Shown here: positions 52,676 to 63,803 of the stretch, piece by piece
How positions within the stretch are numbered: the stretch's first letter is position 1
Layout: each line of letters opens with the position of its first letter
NCBI GenBank assembly: GCA_012839805.1
Contig: DUMU01000035.1
Location: forward strand, 169,296 to 233,295
DNA from: Bacillota bacterium
Lineage (GTDB): Bacteria; Bacillota; Limnochordia; Limnochordales; DUMU01
Direction of reading: 5' to 3'
Length of the DNA: 64,000 bases
The notes under the pieces: model-generated
Seen by the model: the letters and a program-made list of their open reading frames with translations, nothing else
Told to the model about the DNA's origin: nothing
Databases searched by the model: none
Translations under genes and position numbers: made by a program

Positions 52676-53278
52676 ATGTTACGACTCGGGCCACTGGAGG
52701 TCAACCTGTGGACCTTCCTTTTCACGGTGCTGAACGTCTCCGCCGTCATGTGGTTACTGTCGCGCTTTCTCTTCAAACCGGTAAGCGAGATCCTCGAAAG
52801 ACGTGAAAGGTCGGTCCAGGAGACCCTGGCCTCGGCGCAGCGCCGGCAGGAGGAAGCGGAGCAGCTCCTGCGCGATTACCAGGGTAAACTCGCCGATGCC
52901 GACGCGCGGGCGCAAGCCATTTTGAACAAGGCGGCCCGAGACGCCGAGCGACTCCGGGAGGAGCGGCGACAGGCGGCCGAAGCCGAAGCCGAGTCGCTGC
53001 TTTCCCGGGCTCGGAAAGAGATTGACGAGGAAAAGGAGAAGGCCATCCGGGAGCTCCGCCAGGAGGCGGTGGACCTGGCGATCCGGACTGCCTCGCGGCT
53101 CTTGAGCCGGGAGATCACCGCCCAGGACGACCATAAGTTCGTGGAGGAGTTCGTGAGCGCCTTGGCCGAAACCGGGGGTGAGACCGCCCCGGCCGGGCAG
53201 ACCGTCGGCGCCACGGCGGCGGGGTCGAGGGCGGAGAGCCAGGGAGACAGTTCGGTGAAGCGGGGGAGAGAGGCGTGA
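52676..53278 (+). CDS. atpF: ATP synthase Fo subunit b
   Basis: A 200-residue stator arm: one N-terminal membrane helix (VNLWTFLFTVLNVSAVMWLLS), then a long charged coiled coil (residues ~35-150, RRQEEAEQLLRDYQ, RARAQAILNKAARDAERL). The end is an Ala/Gly-rich tail. ATG 52676 is chosen after an AGGGGG SD; the frame is open from 52529. It overlaps atpH by 4 nt. Confidence 0.92.
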   Translation: MLRLGPLEVNLWTFLFTVLNVSAVMWLLSRFLFKPVSEILERRERSVQETLASAQRRQEEAEQLLRDYQGKLADADARAQAILNKAARDAERLREERRQAAEAEAESLLSRARKEIDEEKEKAIRELRQEAVDLAIRTASRLLSREITAQDDHKFVEEFVSALAETGGETAPAGQTVGATAAGSRAESQGDSSVKRGREA

Positions 53279-53829
53279 AGCATACCCGCGCCGCGAAGCA
53301 GTACGCCCGCGCCCTGGTGGAAGCTGCTCGGGCTCGTGGCCTTCTCGACCGTATCGAAGAGGATCTCTCCCTGTTCCGGGATACGCTGGACCTGCCGGAA
53401 TGGTCGCTTTTTCTGACCAACCCGGCTGTTCCACTGGATCAACGCTATCAAACCCTGGAGCGGGTGTTCGCACCGTACCTCGATCCGTTGACCCTATCTT
53501 TCCTGCGCGTGTTGCTTCAACACGGACGCGTGAGGCTTCTACCCGAGATCGCCGATCTTTACCGGCAATTGGCCCGGGCGGCACGGCAGGAGGTAGAAGC
53601 CGCACTCTACTCGGCCCGCCCGCTGGGGGCCGATGAGCTGGATCTGGTGCGCGGGCGGCTCGAGATGTTCACCGGCCGCCGGGTGCGCCTGCGCCCGGTG
53701 GTGGACGCATCTCTCCTCGGCGGCATCCGGGTTCAGATCGAGGACTTGATCATCGACGGAAGCCTCCGGGCTCGCCTTCGCCAGCTGGAAGAGCGGATGC
53801 TGCAGGCGGGGATAGAACGGAGTAGTTAA
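53275..53829 (+). CDS. atpH: ATP synthase F1 subunit delta
   Basis: A 184-residue subunit linking the stator to the alpha/beta ring. N-terminal helical domain (AAKQYARALVEAARARG) and the C-terminal VVDASLLGGIRVQIEDLIIDGSLRARL (in parts, GGIRVQIEDLIIDGSL) are typical. GTG start overlaps atpF by 4 nt. It is followed by atpA after 32 nt. Confidence 0.92.
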   Translation: MKHTRAAKQYARALVEAARARGLLDRIEEDLSLFRDTLDLPEWSLFLTNPAVPLDQRYQTLERVFAPYLDPLTLSFLRVLLQHGRVRLLPEIADLYRQLARAARQEVEAALYSARPLGADELDLVRGRLEMFTGRRVRLRPVVDASLLGGIRVQIEDLIIDGSLRARLRQLEERMLQAGIERSS

Positions 53830-53861
53830 AGCGGAACACGGTGAGTTGGAGGGAATAAAGC

Positions 53862-55430
53862 ATGGCGATCCGGCCGGAGGAGATCAGCGCCGTCTTGCGC
53901 CGGGAGATCGAGCAATTCCGGCCTTCCCTGGAGATCGAGAATGTAGGCACGGTCATCCAGGTGGGCGATGGCATCGCGCGGGTCTACGGCCTGCGCCAGG
54001 CCATGGCCAGCGAGCTTTTGGAGTTCCCCCGGGGGCTGATGGGGATCGCGCTCAACCTGGAAGAAGATGAGATCGGAGCGATCCTTCTTGGCCCGTACGA
54101 ACACTTGAAGGAAGGCGATCAGGTCCGGCGCACCGGCCGTGTGATCGAGGTGCCGGTGGGAGAGGCGCTCATCGGGCGGGTAGTTAACCCGCTGGGTGAA
54201 CCGCTGGACGGCGGCGGGCCCATTAAAACCGACCGCCGCCGCCCGCTGGAACGGAAAGCGCCGGGGGTGGTGGAAAGGCGGGCAGTTCACCAGCCGCTGC
54301 AGACCGGTTTGAAGGCGATCGATGCCATGACTCCCATCGGGCGCGGCCAGCGGGAGCTCATCATCGGCGACCGGCAGACCGGCAAGACCGCCCTGGCGAT
54401 CGACACCATCCTCAATCAGAAGGGCGAGGATGTGATCTGTATCTACGTGGCCATCGGGCAGAAGGCGTCCACCGTGGCCGGCGTGGTGGAGGTATTGCGA
54501 GAGCACGGTGCCATGGAGTACACGATCGTGGTGGCGGCTACGGCGGCCGATCCGGCGCCGCTGCTTTACATTGCTCCGTATGCCGGCTGCGCTATGGGCG
54601 AGGAGTTCATGTTCAACGGGAAGCATGCACTGGTCGTCTATGACGACCTGACCAAGCATGCCGCCGCGTATCGTGAGGTCTCGTTGCTTTTGCGGCGACC
54701 GCCGGGGCGGGAGGCTTTCCCGGGGGACATTTTCTACCTGCATTCCCGCCTTCTGGAACGGGCTGCCAAACTCAGTGATGAATTGGGCGGCGGTTCGTTG
54801 ACCGCGCTACCCATCGTGGAAACGCAGGCGGGCGATATCTCGGCGTACATCCCGACCAACGTGATTTCCATCACCGACGGGCAGATTTACCTGGAAACCG
54901 ACCTTTTCTACGCCGGGGTGCGGCCGGCCATCAACGTGGGCCGGTCGGTTTCCCGGGTCGGCGGCGACGCTCAAGTGAAGATGATGAAGCAGGTGGCCGG
55001 GAGCCTGCGGCTCGACCTTTCCCAGTACCGGGAGCTCGCGGCTTTCGCCCAGTTCGGTTCCGAGCTGGACAAGGCGACCCAGGCCCGGCTCATCCGGGGC
55101 GAGCGGGTGGTGGAAATCCTGAAGCAAGACCAGTATGAACCGATGCCCGTGGTTGACCAGGTGATGGCGATTTTCGCCGCCGTCAACGGCTTCCTGGACG
55201 ACCTGCCGGTAGAACAGGTGCGGCCCTTCGAGAAGCAGTTCCTCGAGTACATGCACGTAAGTGAATCCGAGCTGGTCAAAGAGCTCGCGCAAAAGCAAGC
55301 CTTCGATGACCGGCTGCGGGAACGGCTGGCCGCGGCGGTGAAAGTCTTCAAAGAACGCTTCGTCCGGCAAGGGCAGGCGGCACGAGAAGCGCCGGGAGCA
55401 CCGAGTAACGGGCAGGCGAGGCGAGGGTAG
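53862..55430 (+). CDS. atpA: ATP synthase F1 subunit alpha
   Basis: A 522-residue non-catalytic alpha subunit. Walker [11 protein letters not shown] is near residue 169, followed by [13 protein letters not shown] and the alpha signature [14 protein letters not shown] near residue 350. It binds ATP and couples with beta and gamma in the ring. ATG 53862 follows GGAGGG by 8 nt. Confidence 0.97.
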   Translation: MAIRPEEISAVLRREIEQFRPSLEIENVGTVIQVGDGIARVYGLRQAMASELLEFPRGLMGIALNLEEDEIGAILLGPYEHLKEGDQVRRTGRVIEVPVGEALIGRVVNPLGEPLDGGGPIKTDRRRPLERKAPGVVERRAVHQPLQTGLKAIDAMTPIGRGQRELIIGDRQTGKTALAIDTILNQKGEDVICIYVAIGQKASTVAGVVEVLREHGAMEYTIVVAATAADPAPLLYIAPYAGCAMGEEFMFNGKHALVVYDDLTKHAAAYREVSLLLRRPPGREAFPGDIFYLHSRLLERAAKLSDELGGGSLTALPIVETQAGDISAYIPTNVISITDGQIYLETDLFYAGVRPAINVGRSVSRVGGDAQVKMMKQVAGSLRLDLSQYRELAAFAQFGSELDKATQARLIRGERVVEILKQDQYEPMPVVDQVMAIFAAVNGFLDDLPVEQVRPFEKQFLEYMHVSESELVKELAQKQAFDDRLRERLAAAVKVFKERFVRQGQAAREAPGAPSNGQARRG

Positions 55431-55461
55431 AGGTGGTCGTATGAAGGGAGCGGCAGGCTAG

Positions 55462-56358
55462 ATGCCCCGTTCAACCAGGGAGATACGAAGACGGATCAAT
55501 ACGATCCGGAACACGCAGCAGATCACCCGGGCCATGGAGATGGTGTCCGTGGCCAAGCTACGCCGGGCCCAGGGCCAGGTGCTTTCGGCCCGGCCTTATG
55601 CGGACCAGCTCGGCCAGGTTCTGCGCCGGCTTCTCGCCGACCCCCGTCTTCTGCGTACCCCCGGGGTCGATCCCGTACTGGTGCACGGCCGTCCCGGACC
55701 GGTTGCCCGGCTGGTTTACGTGGTCATCACCGCCGACCGGGGGCTGGCCGGTGGCTACAACGTCAATCTGATCCGGTTTGCCATGAGCGTCCTGGATCGG
55801 GAAGAAAGGCCCTACCAGCTGATCTGCATCGGAAGAAAGGGCCGCGACTTTTTCGCGCGCCGGGGATACCCGCTGTTCGCCGAGATAACAGGGTTGAACG
55901 ACACTATCGATTTCCCGGTGGCGCACCGTCTCAGTCGCCGGCTCGTAAGCCTGCTCGAGGATGGAACGGCAGACGAGGTGAGCGTGATCTACAGCCGCTT
56001 CCTCGGGCCCGGGCGGGAGCGTCCTACCGTGGAGAAACTCCTTCCCCTGGACCGGATGGCCGGTGAGGTCACCGCCGAGGCAGCCGGTGAAACGATATAC
56101 GTTCCGTCCCGGGCTGCTCTGCTTCGCCTGTTGCTCCCGAGGATCGTCGATGCCGAGGTTTACCGTATATTGCTCGAGGCCAAAGCCAGCGAGCACGGCG
56201 CGCGGATGGCGGCCATGCACAATGCCACCGAAAACGCCGAAGAGCTGATCGATACGCTGCAGCTTTCCTACAACAAAGCCCGCCAGGCGGCCATCACCAA
56301 GGAACTGGCCGAGATTGTCGGCGGTTCCGAGGCGCTCACCCAGGGGGGCGGGCAGTAG
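55462..56358 (+). CDS. atpG: ATP synthase F1 subunit gamma
   Basis: A 298-residue central rotor shaft. N-terminal helix (REIRRRINTIRNTQQITRAM with MVSVAKLRRAQ) and C-terminal helix (ARMAAMHNATENAEELI) form the coiled coil that turns in the alpha/beta ring; VITADRGLAGGYN is the other family mark. ATG 55462. The upstream gap to atpA is 31 nt. Confidence 0.96.
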   Translation: MPRSTREIRRRINTIRNTQQITRAMEMVSVAKLRRAQGQVLSARPYADQLGQVLRRLLADPRLLRTPGVDPVLVHGRPGPVARLVYVVITADRGLAGGYNVNLIRFAMSVLDREERPYQLICIGRKGRDFFARRGYPLFAEITGLNDTIDFPVAHRLSRRLVSLLEDGTADEVSVIYSRFLGPGRERPTVEKLLPLDRMAGEVTAEAAGETIYVPSRAALLRLLLPRIVDAEVYRILLEAKASEHGARMAAMHNATENAEELIDTLQLSYNKARQAAITKELAEIVGGSEALTQGGGQ

Positions 56359-56452
56359 CCTGCGGCCTGCCCATGCGGCCGGACCGCCCGCGCGAAGAAA
56401 GATAAGGAGACGGCACCCGGGGTCGACTGAAGGGCAACCAGGACCAGAGTGA

Positions 56453-58407
<1,955 letters not shown>

Positions 58408-58425
58408 GGAACCGGCGAGGAAAAA

Positions 58426-58450
58426 GGCCAGGGCCGACCCGGCCCTGGCC
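58426..58450 (-). terminator. Terminator between the ATP operon and the convergent binding-protein gene
   Basis: GGCCAGGGCC and its complement form a perfect 10-bp stem with a 5-nt loop. On the minus strand it is followed by TTTTT, a clear intrinsic terminator for the convergent solute-binding-protein gene; on the plus strand it ends the atp transcript less well. Three TTTGCTACT repeats (58458-58488) lie beside it, overlapping the stop codon. Confidence 0.8.
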
Positions 58451-58483
58451 CGGGCGGTTTGCTACTTTGCTACTGCCACTTTG

Positions 58484-59749
58484 CTACTGCTGCTTCAGGA
58501 TCGCGTTGATCTTGGGCTCGACCGTGCTCAAAGCGTGCTGGGCGTCCTCCGTACCCGCCCAGACCGGAGAGAGCGCCTTGTCGATCGCGTCGTTCATCTC
58601 TTTCCATACCGTAGTGACCGGGTCGATGCGTCCCCACTGCAACGACTCGACGAACGCTCGGCGGTTCTTGGGAATTCCGGAAATGACCGACGGGTGAAGG
58701 GCAGCCTGCCTATGGGCAGGGATGGCGGTCCCGCTTTCGCCGATGGCCACCCCCGCCTCATAGCTTGCAAGGAACTTGAGCAGGTCCCAGGCGGCCTCTT
58801 TCTGTTTGGAACCGGCCGGAATGGCGTAGCCGCCCGTTCCGGTGCGAACGAACCTTCCGGCCGGACCGGACGGGAGTACCTGGGCGTCCCAGGCGAACTT
58901 GTTGTTTTTGTGGTAACCGATGTCCCAGTATCCGGCGAAGAACATACCGGCTTTGCCAGTGGTAAACGAGTAATAGAGGTTCGTGGGTGCTACCTTGTAG
59001 CGGTGCATTAGGTCGGCAATCCACTGGATCGCCCGGACGGCCGGTTCCTGGTGCATCGTGAACGCGGTGTAATCGGAATTCAGTATCGAGCCGCCAAAGG
59101 CCCAGACTACGTTCACCCGCTGGAACCACTGCCAGGGAGCAATGATTCCCCACGTATCGGGCGTTCCGTCGTTGTTGGTGTCCTTGGTGAGCTTTTTGGC
59201 GACGTCCAGGACCGTATCATAGGTCCATTGCAGGGACGGATAGGCCAGGCCGTAGGTGTCGAAGAGCTCGGCATTGTAGAACATCACGATGCTGCTGGTC
59301 TCCCGGGGGATGGCAAGGCCTTCCTTGCCTTTATATGTCATTTGCCACCGGGTGACGGGGAAGAATATATCGAGATCGAACTTGTCCCGCTTGATGAAAT
59401 CTGTGAGGTCGTACAGGGCACCAGACTTGGCGTATTGGGGGAACCGGCTGTAGTGGATGTACATGACGTCGGGCGGGTTCCCCGCCGCCATCTCTACCAG
59501 TATCTTGTCGTCGTAAACGGAAGCATCGTAGTTTTCGATACGGATCTCGACGTTGGGATGGTCGGCCTTGTACTGTTCGAGCAGTTTCTGATAGGTCGCA
59601 AGCTCGGTGGGCCCCATGCGCCCGGCGTAAGTGAGCGTGATCCTGTCGGCCGCGCTTGCGACCGGCACCGGCATGGCAATAAGGAGCATCCCGGCCATCA
59701 CGAGACCGGCCAGGCCGGCAAGAACGGGTAGCACGGCATGACGACCCAT
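58484..59749 (-). CDS. Extracellular solute-binding protein, sugar type (second copy)
   Basis: A 421-residue family 1 solute-binding protein with a signal peptide (LAGLAGLVMAGMLLIAMPV, cut near ASA-AD) and no lipobox. Typical marks: LLEQYKADHPNVEIRIENYD, PPDVMYIHYSRFPQYA, the DTNNDGTPDTWGI loop, and GGYAIPAGSKQKEAAWDLLKFL. It should bind sugar for an ABC importer whose permeases are not nearby. ATG 59749 follows GGAGGAGG. It lies between the ATP operon and spoIIQ, where Bacillus has other genes. It belongs to the same family as the protein at 7.5-8.8 kb but is not a close copy by eye. Confidence 0.87.
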   Translation of the reverse strand: MGRHAVLPVLAGLAGLVMAGMLLIAMPVPVASAADRITLTYAGRMGPTELATYQKLLEQYKADHPNVEIRIENYDASVYDDKILVEMAAGNPPDVMYIHYSRFPQYAKSGALYDLTDFIKRDKFDLDIFFPVTRWQMTYKGKEGLAIPRETSSIVMFYNAELFDTYGLAYPSLQWTYDTVLDVAKKLTKDTNNDGTPDTWGIIAPWQWFQRVNVVWAFGGSILNSDYTAFTMHQEPAVRAIQWIADLMHRYKVAPTNLYYSFTTGKAGMFFAGYWDIGYHKNNKFAWDAQVLPSGPAGRFVRTGTGGYAIPAGSKQKEAAWDLLKFLASYEAGVAIGESGTAIPAHRQAALHPSVISGIPKNRRAFVESLQWGRIDPVTTVWKEMNDAIDKALSPVWAGTEDAQHALSTVEPKINAILKQQ

Positions 59750-59782
59750 CGTTCCATCGCCTCCTCCAGACGGTATTATCGC

Positions 59783-59790
59783 TAACGTTA
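59783..59790. promoter_or_regulatory. LacI-type operator-like palindrome upstream of the binding-protein gene
   Basis: TAACGTTA has the central CG dyad of LacI-family operators. It overlaps a weak minus-strand -10 (TATAAC, 59787-59792), and a TTGACA (59824-59829) with TAAAGG spaced 17 nt lies close by. A LacI-type regulator of sugar transport is a reasonable guess. Short site, so low confidence. Confidence 0.3.
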
Positions 59791-59843
59791 TATTGTTCCG
59801 CCTTTATTGGCAGTTTCCTTCCCTGTCAATTCACTCCGTTCTT

Positions 59844-59874
59844 GCATAACCCGGCTATCCGGCGGGACAAACTA
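59844..59874 (+). promoter_or_regulatory. Sigma-F/sigma-G-type promoter of spoIIQ
   Basis: GCATA at 59844-59848, 16-nt spacer, GGACAAACTA at 59865-59874. This closely fits the forespore sigma-F consensus (GYATA, N16, GGnrAnAnTW), with a mismatch only at the r position. The predicted start of transcription is about 12 nt before the ATG, so the leader is nearly only the SD. Sigma-F control is expected for spoIIQ. Confidence 0.6.
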
Positions 59875-59893
59875 CCGCCCGAGGTGGTCGGAA

Positions 59894-60835
59894 ATGAAAG
59901 AAAAAGATGCCGATCGTGACGCCCGTGGTAAAGTTGCCCGCCCGGCCGCGGGCCGGGGAGCGGCCCGAACCGCGGCCGGGGCCGTCGCCGGGGCAGTCCG
60001 GCGAACCTTGGCCGCGGTCGGGAAAGGAGCCGGGGTCGCCCGCCGGTGGGCCCTGCCCGTGGGAATAGGCATGGCCGCCGGCGCCGTGATCGTGGTATTG
60101 GCCATCGCTCTTTACGTCGGCTTTGGCATGCCTGCTCCGGTAGGTCCGGGGTTCCTTGCGCGGTTGGGAACAGGAGAAGAAGAGGCGGTAGGCCAGGGCG
60201 CCATCCCGGGGAGGGCGGCGACCGGGACCACCGCCACCGCAGGGCAGCCGGGCGGCGGTCCCGCGACGGGTAGCAGCGCTTCGGGGGGCACGGAAAGCAG
60301 TTCTGGTAGTGGCTCTGGTGCGGCGAGCACGCCGGACCGAGGCTCAGAGCCGGGGCAAGGCAAGAGTGACGGTACGGGCTCAGGTAGCCCTTCAACCTCG
60401 TTGAGCCCTGACGAACAGGTCGGGGCAATATCCTGGTCCTGGCCGGTGCAAGGCCCCATCCAGGCCCGCTTCGGGTGGCACCAGCATCCGGTCTACCAGG
60501 ATTGGCGGCTCCACGCCGGCCTGGACATTCAGGTCGCGCCCGGAACCTCCGTGAAAGCCGCGGCCGCCGGCGAAGTGCACTCGGTCTACAACGATCCCGT
60601 CAACTCTTTGACCATTGTCCTCGACCATGGTAACGGCGTGCAGTCTTTCTACGGCGGCCTCGCCCAGGTCACCGTTAAGGTCGGCCAAACGGTGTCCAAA
60701 GCGGAGGTGGTAGGGCGAGCGGGAGGAGCGACTTCGCCAGATGGTCGTCCTTACCTGTACTTTGCGATCAAAGCCGGAGACGAACCGGTCGACCCTTTGC
60801 CGCTCCTGCCCCTTGTCTCCACCTTGGTTCGTTGA
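59894..60835 (+). CDS. spoIIQ: SpoIIQ-like M23/LytM-domain sporulation protein
   Basis: A 313-residue single-pass membrane protein: basic N-terminus, one helix (WALPVGIGMAAGAVIVVLAI near residue 55), a Gly/Ser/Thr-rich linker, then a C-terminal LytM domain (about 185-300). The domain has WSWPVQGPIQARFGWHQHP and HAGLDI with the first His-Asp pair, but the second zinc motif HxH reads YLYFAIK, so the zinc site is incomplete. SpoIIQ of Bacillus is also a non-catalytic LytM protein that pairs with SpoIIIAH across the two spore membranes. ATG 59894 follows GAGGTGG and a forespore promoter. Gene order with spoIIID and mbl matches Bacillus. Confidence 0.75.
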   Translation: MKEKDADRDARGKVARPAAGRGAARTAAGAVAGAVRRTLAAVGKGAGVARRWALPVGIGMAAGAVIVVLAIALYVGFGMPAPVGPGFLARLGTGEEEAVGQGAIPGRAATGTTATAGQPGGGPATGSSASGGTESSSGSGSGAASTPDRGSEPGQGKSDGTGSGSPSTSLSPDEQVGAISWSWPVQGPIQARFGWHQHPVYQDWRLHAGLDIQVAPGTSVKAAAAGEVHSVYNDPVNSLTIVLDHGNGVQSFYGGLAQVTVKVGQTVSKAEVVGRAGGATSPDGRPYLYFAIKAGDEPVDPLPLLPLVSTLVR

Positions 60836-60917
60836 AACGGGCGTTCGTCGAACCCGGCCGCGCGTAGCGAGCCGCAGAGGCGAGGGTCCGGCGGGCGCCG
60901 GCGCCTGCCCCGCGATC

Positions 60918-60945
60918 AGCATAGGGCGGCCCTCTCGCCCATATA
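60918..60945 (+). promoter_or_regulatory. Possible sigma-E promoter of spoIIID
   Basis: AGCATA (60918-60923) and CATATA (60940-60945) are separated by 16 nt and resemble the mother-cell sigma-E consensus (ATATT-like -35, CATACA -10). It lies ~145 nt before spoIIID, a sigma-E-dependent gene in Bacillus. The -35 match is weak. Confidence 0.3.
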
Positions 60946-61089
60946 GATTCTGCGGTGGCGCGCCTTGCAAGCGGGCGCCGTGCACGGTGAACGCAACGCC
61001 TGCCCGTGTCATGTGACTGCCGTGACCGTGACGCCGGCGCCGGTCCGCCGGCCGCTGGAGAACGCCTAGATCGCGAGGGGGCCGCGTCG

Positions 61090-61356
61090 ATGAGAGACTA
61101 CATCCGACGCCGGGTGGTCGAGATTAGCAATTACATAGTGGAGGAAAAGGCGACCGTCCGGCAGGCGGCTTCCGTCTTCGGGGTGAGCAAGAGTACAGTT
61201 CACAAGGATGTCACCGAGCGCCTTCCCCGGGTGAGCAAGGAGCTGGCTCGCCAGGTCAAAAAAGTCCTCGACCGCAACAAGGCGGAAAGGCACCTCCGGG
61301 GCGGTGAGGCGACCCGCCGCAAATACCGCCGCGGCCAGGAAAAGAAGGCATCCTGA
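61090..61356 (+). CDS. spoIIID: Sporulation transcriptional regulator SpoIIID
   Basis: An 88-residue DNA-binding protein; in Bacillus it switches mother-cell genes between sigma-E and sigma-K. The helix-turn-helix (ATVRQAASVFGVSKSTVHKDV) and basic C-terminal helix (LARQVKKVLDRNKAERHLRGG, rich in Arg/Lys) match SpoIIID along its length. ATG 61090 has GAGGGGG 8 nt upstream. A good marker that the organism is a spore former. The next gene is mbl, as in Bacillus. Confidence 0.95.
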   Translation: MRDYIRRRVVEISNYIVEEKATVRQAASVFGVSKSTVHKDVTERLPRVSKELARQVKKVLDRNKAERHLRGGEATRRKYRRGQEKKAS

Positions 61357-61461
61357 CGCGGCCGGGCCACGAAACGCCCATCGGGACTGGGCAGGGTTTT
61401 CCTGTCTTCCCGTCGAACCACCTTTCACAAGGCGTGGGAGGTTGGGGGGACGGGGTCACTG

Positions 61462-62487
61462 ATGTTCGGGCTGGACATGGGAATCGACCTGGGCACGGCG
61501 AGCGTGCTCGTTTATGTACGCGGCCGCGGCATCGTCTTGCGCGAGCCGTCGGTGGTCGCGATCGATCAGGATACAGGCGCAGTACAGGCAGTGGGAGAAG
61601 AGGCCCGGCGCATGATCGGGCGGACGCCGGGCAACATCGTGGCGATCCGTCCTCTCCGCGAGGGAGTCATCGCCGACTATGACGTGACCCAGAAGATGCT
61701 GGACACCTTCATCCGGCGGGTGGCCGGCCGGCGGCGGCTCTTCGGCCCGCGGGTGGTGATCGGCATTCCCTCCGGTGTCACCAGCGTGGAACGGCGGGCA
61801 GTGGTGGAAGCCGCCCATCAGGCGGGAGCCCGCCAGGTCTACCTGATTACCGAACCCATGGCAGCTGCCATCGGTGCCGGCCTGAAAGTCCACGAGGCCA
61901 GCGGCAACATGGTGGTGGATATCGGAGGCGGTTCAACCGATATCGCGGTAATCTCCCTCGGTGGCGAAGTAGTCAGCGAGCAGCTGCGGGTGGCGGGCGA
62001 CCGGATGGATGAAGCGATCACCCGCTACATACGCCGGGTCCACAACCTCCTGATTGGTGAACGTACTGCCGAAGACATCAAGATCCAGGTGGGCACGGCG
62101 CTGCCGCCGCAAGAAGAGCGCTACGTGGAAGTGCGGGGGCGGGACATGGTTACCGGACTGCCCCGCAACATTCGCTTCGGCAGTTCCGAAGCCTACGAGG
62201 CGCTGCAAGAACCGGTCCTCGCCATCCTGGAGAGCATCAACCGGGTTCTCGAGCAAACGCCGCCGGAGCTTGCCTCCGACATCATGGAAAAAGGGATCGT
62301 GCTCACCGGGGGCGGTTCACTCCTTGCAGGGCTGCCACAGCTGATCGCCGAGCGCACCGGCATACCCGTGCACCTGGCGGAGGACCCGGTCTCCTGCGTG
62401 GTGATGGGAACTGCCCGCTACCTCGAAGCGTTGTCCCGGTTGGACCTCGCGCCGGAAAAGCCGGCCCGCTACGCAGCCCGCCACTGA
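61462..62487 (+). CDS. mbl: MreB-like rod-shape protein (Mbl)
   Basis: A 341-residue bacterial actin. The phosphate loops are GIDLGTASVLVYV near the start and VVDIGGGSTDIAVISLGG near residue 157; the second nucleotide-binding patch is IVLTGGGSLLAGLPQLI. It guides cell-wall synthesis by moving with the elongation machine. The name Mbl is given by the gene order (after spoIIID, before flhO), since MreB, MreBH and Mbl are hard to split by sequence alone. Confidence 0.93.
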   Translation: MFGLDMGIDLGTASVLVYVRGRGIVLREPSVVAIDQDTGAVQAVGEEARRMIGRTPGNIVAIRPLREGVIADYDVTQKMLDTFIRRVAGRRRLFGPRVVIGIPSGVTSVERRAVVEAAHQAGARQVYLITEPMAAAIGAGLKVHEASGNMVVDIGGGSTDIAVISLGGEVVSEQLRVAGDRMDEAITRYIRRVHNLLIGERTAEDIKIQVGTALPPQEERYVEVRGRDMVTGLPRNIRFGSSEAYEALQEPVLAILESINRVLEQTPPELASDIMEKGIVLTGGGSLLAGLPQLIAERTGIPVHLAEDPVSCVVMGTARYLEALSRLDLAPEKPARYAARH

Positions 62488-62621
62488 TCAGCCACGCTAT
62501 CGTTGACCGGCCCGGTGTGGCAGCTCTCGCCCTCCGGGGCGCGGGCAACCCTCAACCTTCATCCCCGGGTTGCCGAAAACGCGACTGGAGCAAGTCGGCG
62601 GGACCGGAGGGGGGTGAAAGG

Positions 62622-63446
62622 ATGAGGGGGCTTTTCACCGCGGCTTCGGGTATGCTCTCAAGCCAGCTCAACCTGGATCGGGTGGCCAACGACCTCGCCA
62701 ACGTCAACACCGTGGGCTACCGGGGTGAGATCTTTACCCACCGCAGCTATCCGGGGGCAACCATCCACCGGTTTGAGGGCACTTCTCCTTTTCGGCTGGC
62801 GGCGACCGGCCGGTTTTCCCGGGGAACGGTAGCGGCCATCCGTCCGGTGGTCGGCCGGATCGGCCAGGGGACGGCCATCGACGGCGTCTATCTCAACACG
62901 GAACACGGGCTCCTGCGCGAAACGGGGAATCCCCTGGACGTGGCGCTGGAAGACGATAGCTTCCTGCAGGTGGTAACCCCCCAGGGCGTGCTGCTGACCC
63001 GGGCCGGCAACCTGACTTTAGATGCCAACGGTTTTCTCGTAACTGCCGATGGTGAACCGGTTCTCGGGGAAGCCGGGCCCCTGCGTGTTCCGCCGCCGGG
63101 GGCCGGCGGGGCCGGCGCGGCCCGCGTTGAGATCGACGCTGACGGGCGTCTCCTGGTGGACGGTGTAGTGCAGGGGAGGCTGGCCCGGGTGACGGTGCCC
63201 AGGCCCGAGTTACTCGAGCCGGCCGGAGCCAACCGCTTCCGGGTGACGGGCGGCTCGGGGGCGGCGACCCCGGTACCGGCGGGAAGTGGCGGAGTGCGCT
63301 CGGGGTGGCTGGAATTCGCCAATGTCTCGCCGATAACAGCCATGGTGGAGATGATCGCTGCCACTCGCACCTACGAGGCGGCAGCAAAGGTAGTTCAGGC
63401 GTATGACGAGCAGTACGGCCGGCTGATCAACGCGGTCCTGGCTTGA
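62622..63446 (+). CDS. flhO: Flagellar basal-body rod protein FlgF (FlhO-like)
   Basis: A 274-residue rod/hook protein. The N-terminal flagellar basal-body motif AASGMLSSQLNLDRVANDLAN then NVNTVGYR, and the C-terminal EFANVSPITAMVEMIAATRTYEA and AKVVQAYDEQ, define the FlgBCFG class. Synteny with mbl and the next gene gives the name flhO. ATG 62622 follows GAGGGGGGTG; the frame is open from 62517. FlgF forms part of the proximal rod. Confidence 0.92.
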   Translation: MRGLFTAASGMLSSQLNLDRVANDLANVNTVGYRGEIFTHRSYPGATIHRFEGTSPFRLAATGRFSRGTVAAIRPVVGRIGQGTAIDGVYLNTEHGLLRETGNPLDVALEDDSFLQVVTPQGVLLTRAGNLTLDANGFLVTADGEPVLGEAGPLRVPPPGAGGAGAARVEIDADGRLLVDGVVQGRLARVTVPRPELLEPAGANRFRVTGGSGAATPVPAGSGGVRSGWLEFANVSPITAMVEMIAATRTYEAAAKVVQAYDEQYGRLINAVLA

Positions 63447-63803
63447 GGGCCGAACCACGGGCGAGGCCCCAACAAGCAAGCAAGAGGGGGAAGCCGGGAG
63501 GGCGGAGTAAGAGGCAGGGAAAGGGCGGCGGAAGAAGCGGGGAGTCCGGAGCGGCGGGAACGGCCGGACCTGGAGACGGGAGACGCTCCAGGAGGCCGTG
63601 GTGATGCGGAACGACCGAAGCATCACCCCGGGAAGGACCAAGCCCTTCTGCCTCTGTGGATGGTGTGACGCCCGGGGGCCGGGTAGACAACCCCGTTCGG
63701 CAGCCCTGGGCGGGCGATCCCTCCTTCGCGCTTCCGGCTGCCAATACGCTCACGGCCCCAGCCGGGAACGGGGATCACATCCAGGAAGACAGGAGGGCTT
63801 TTC
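63447..63803. other. Intergenic region (357 bp) with a purine-rich tract
   Basis: Between flgF and flgG, unusual for two such closely related flagellar genes. A purine-rich, almost C/T-free stretch lies at about 63478-63560 and begins with a tandem AAGC repeat. No convincing coding sequence or promoter was seen. Confidence 0.5.
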
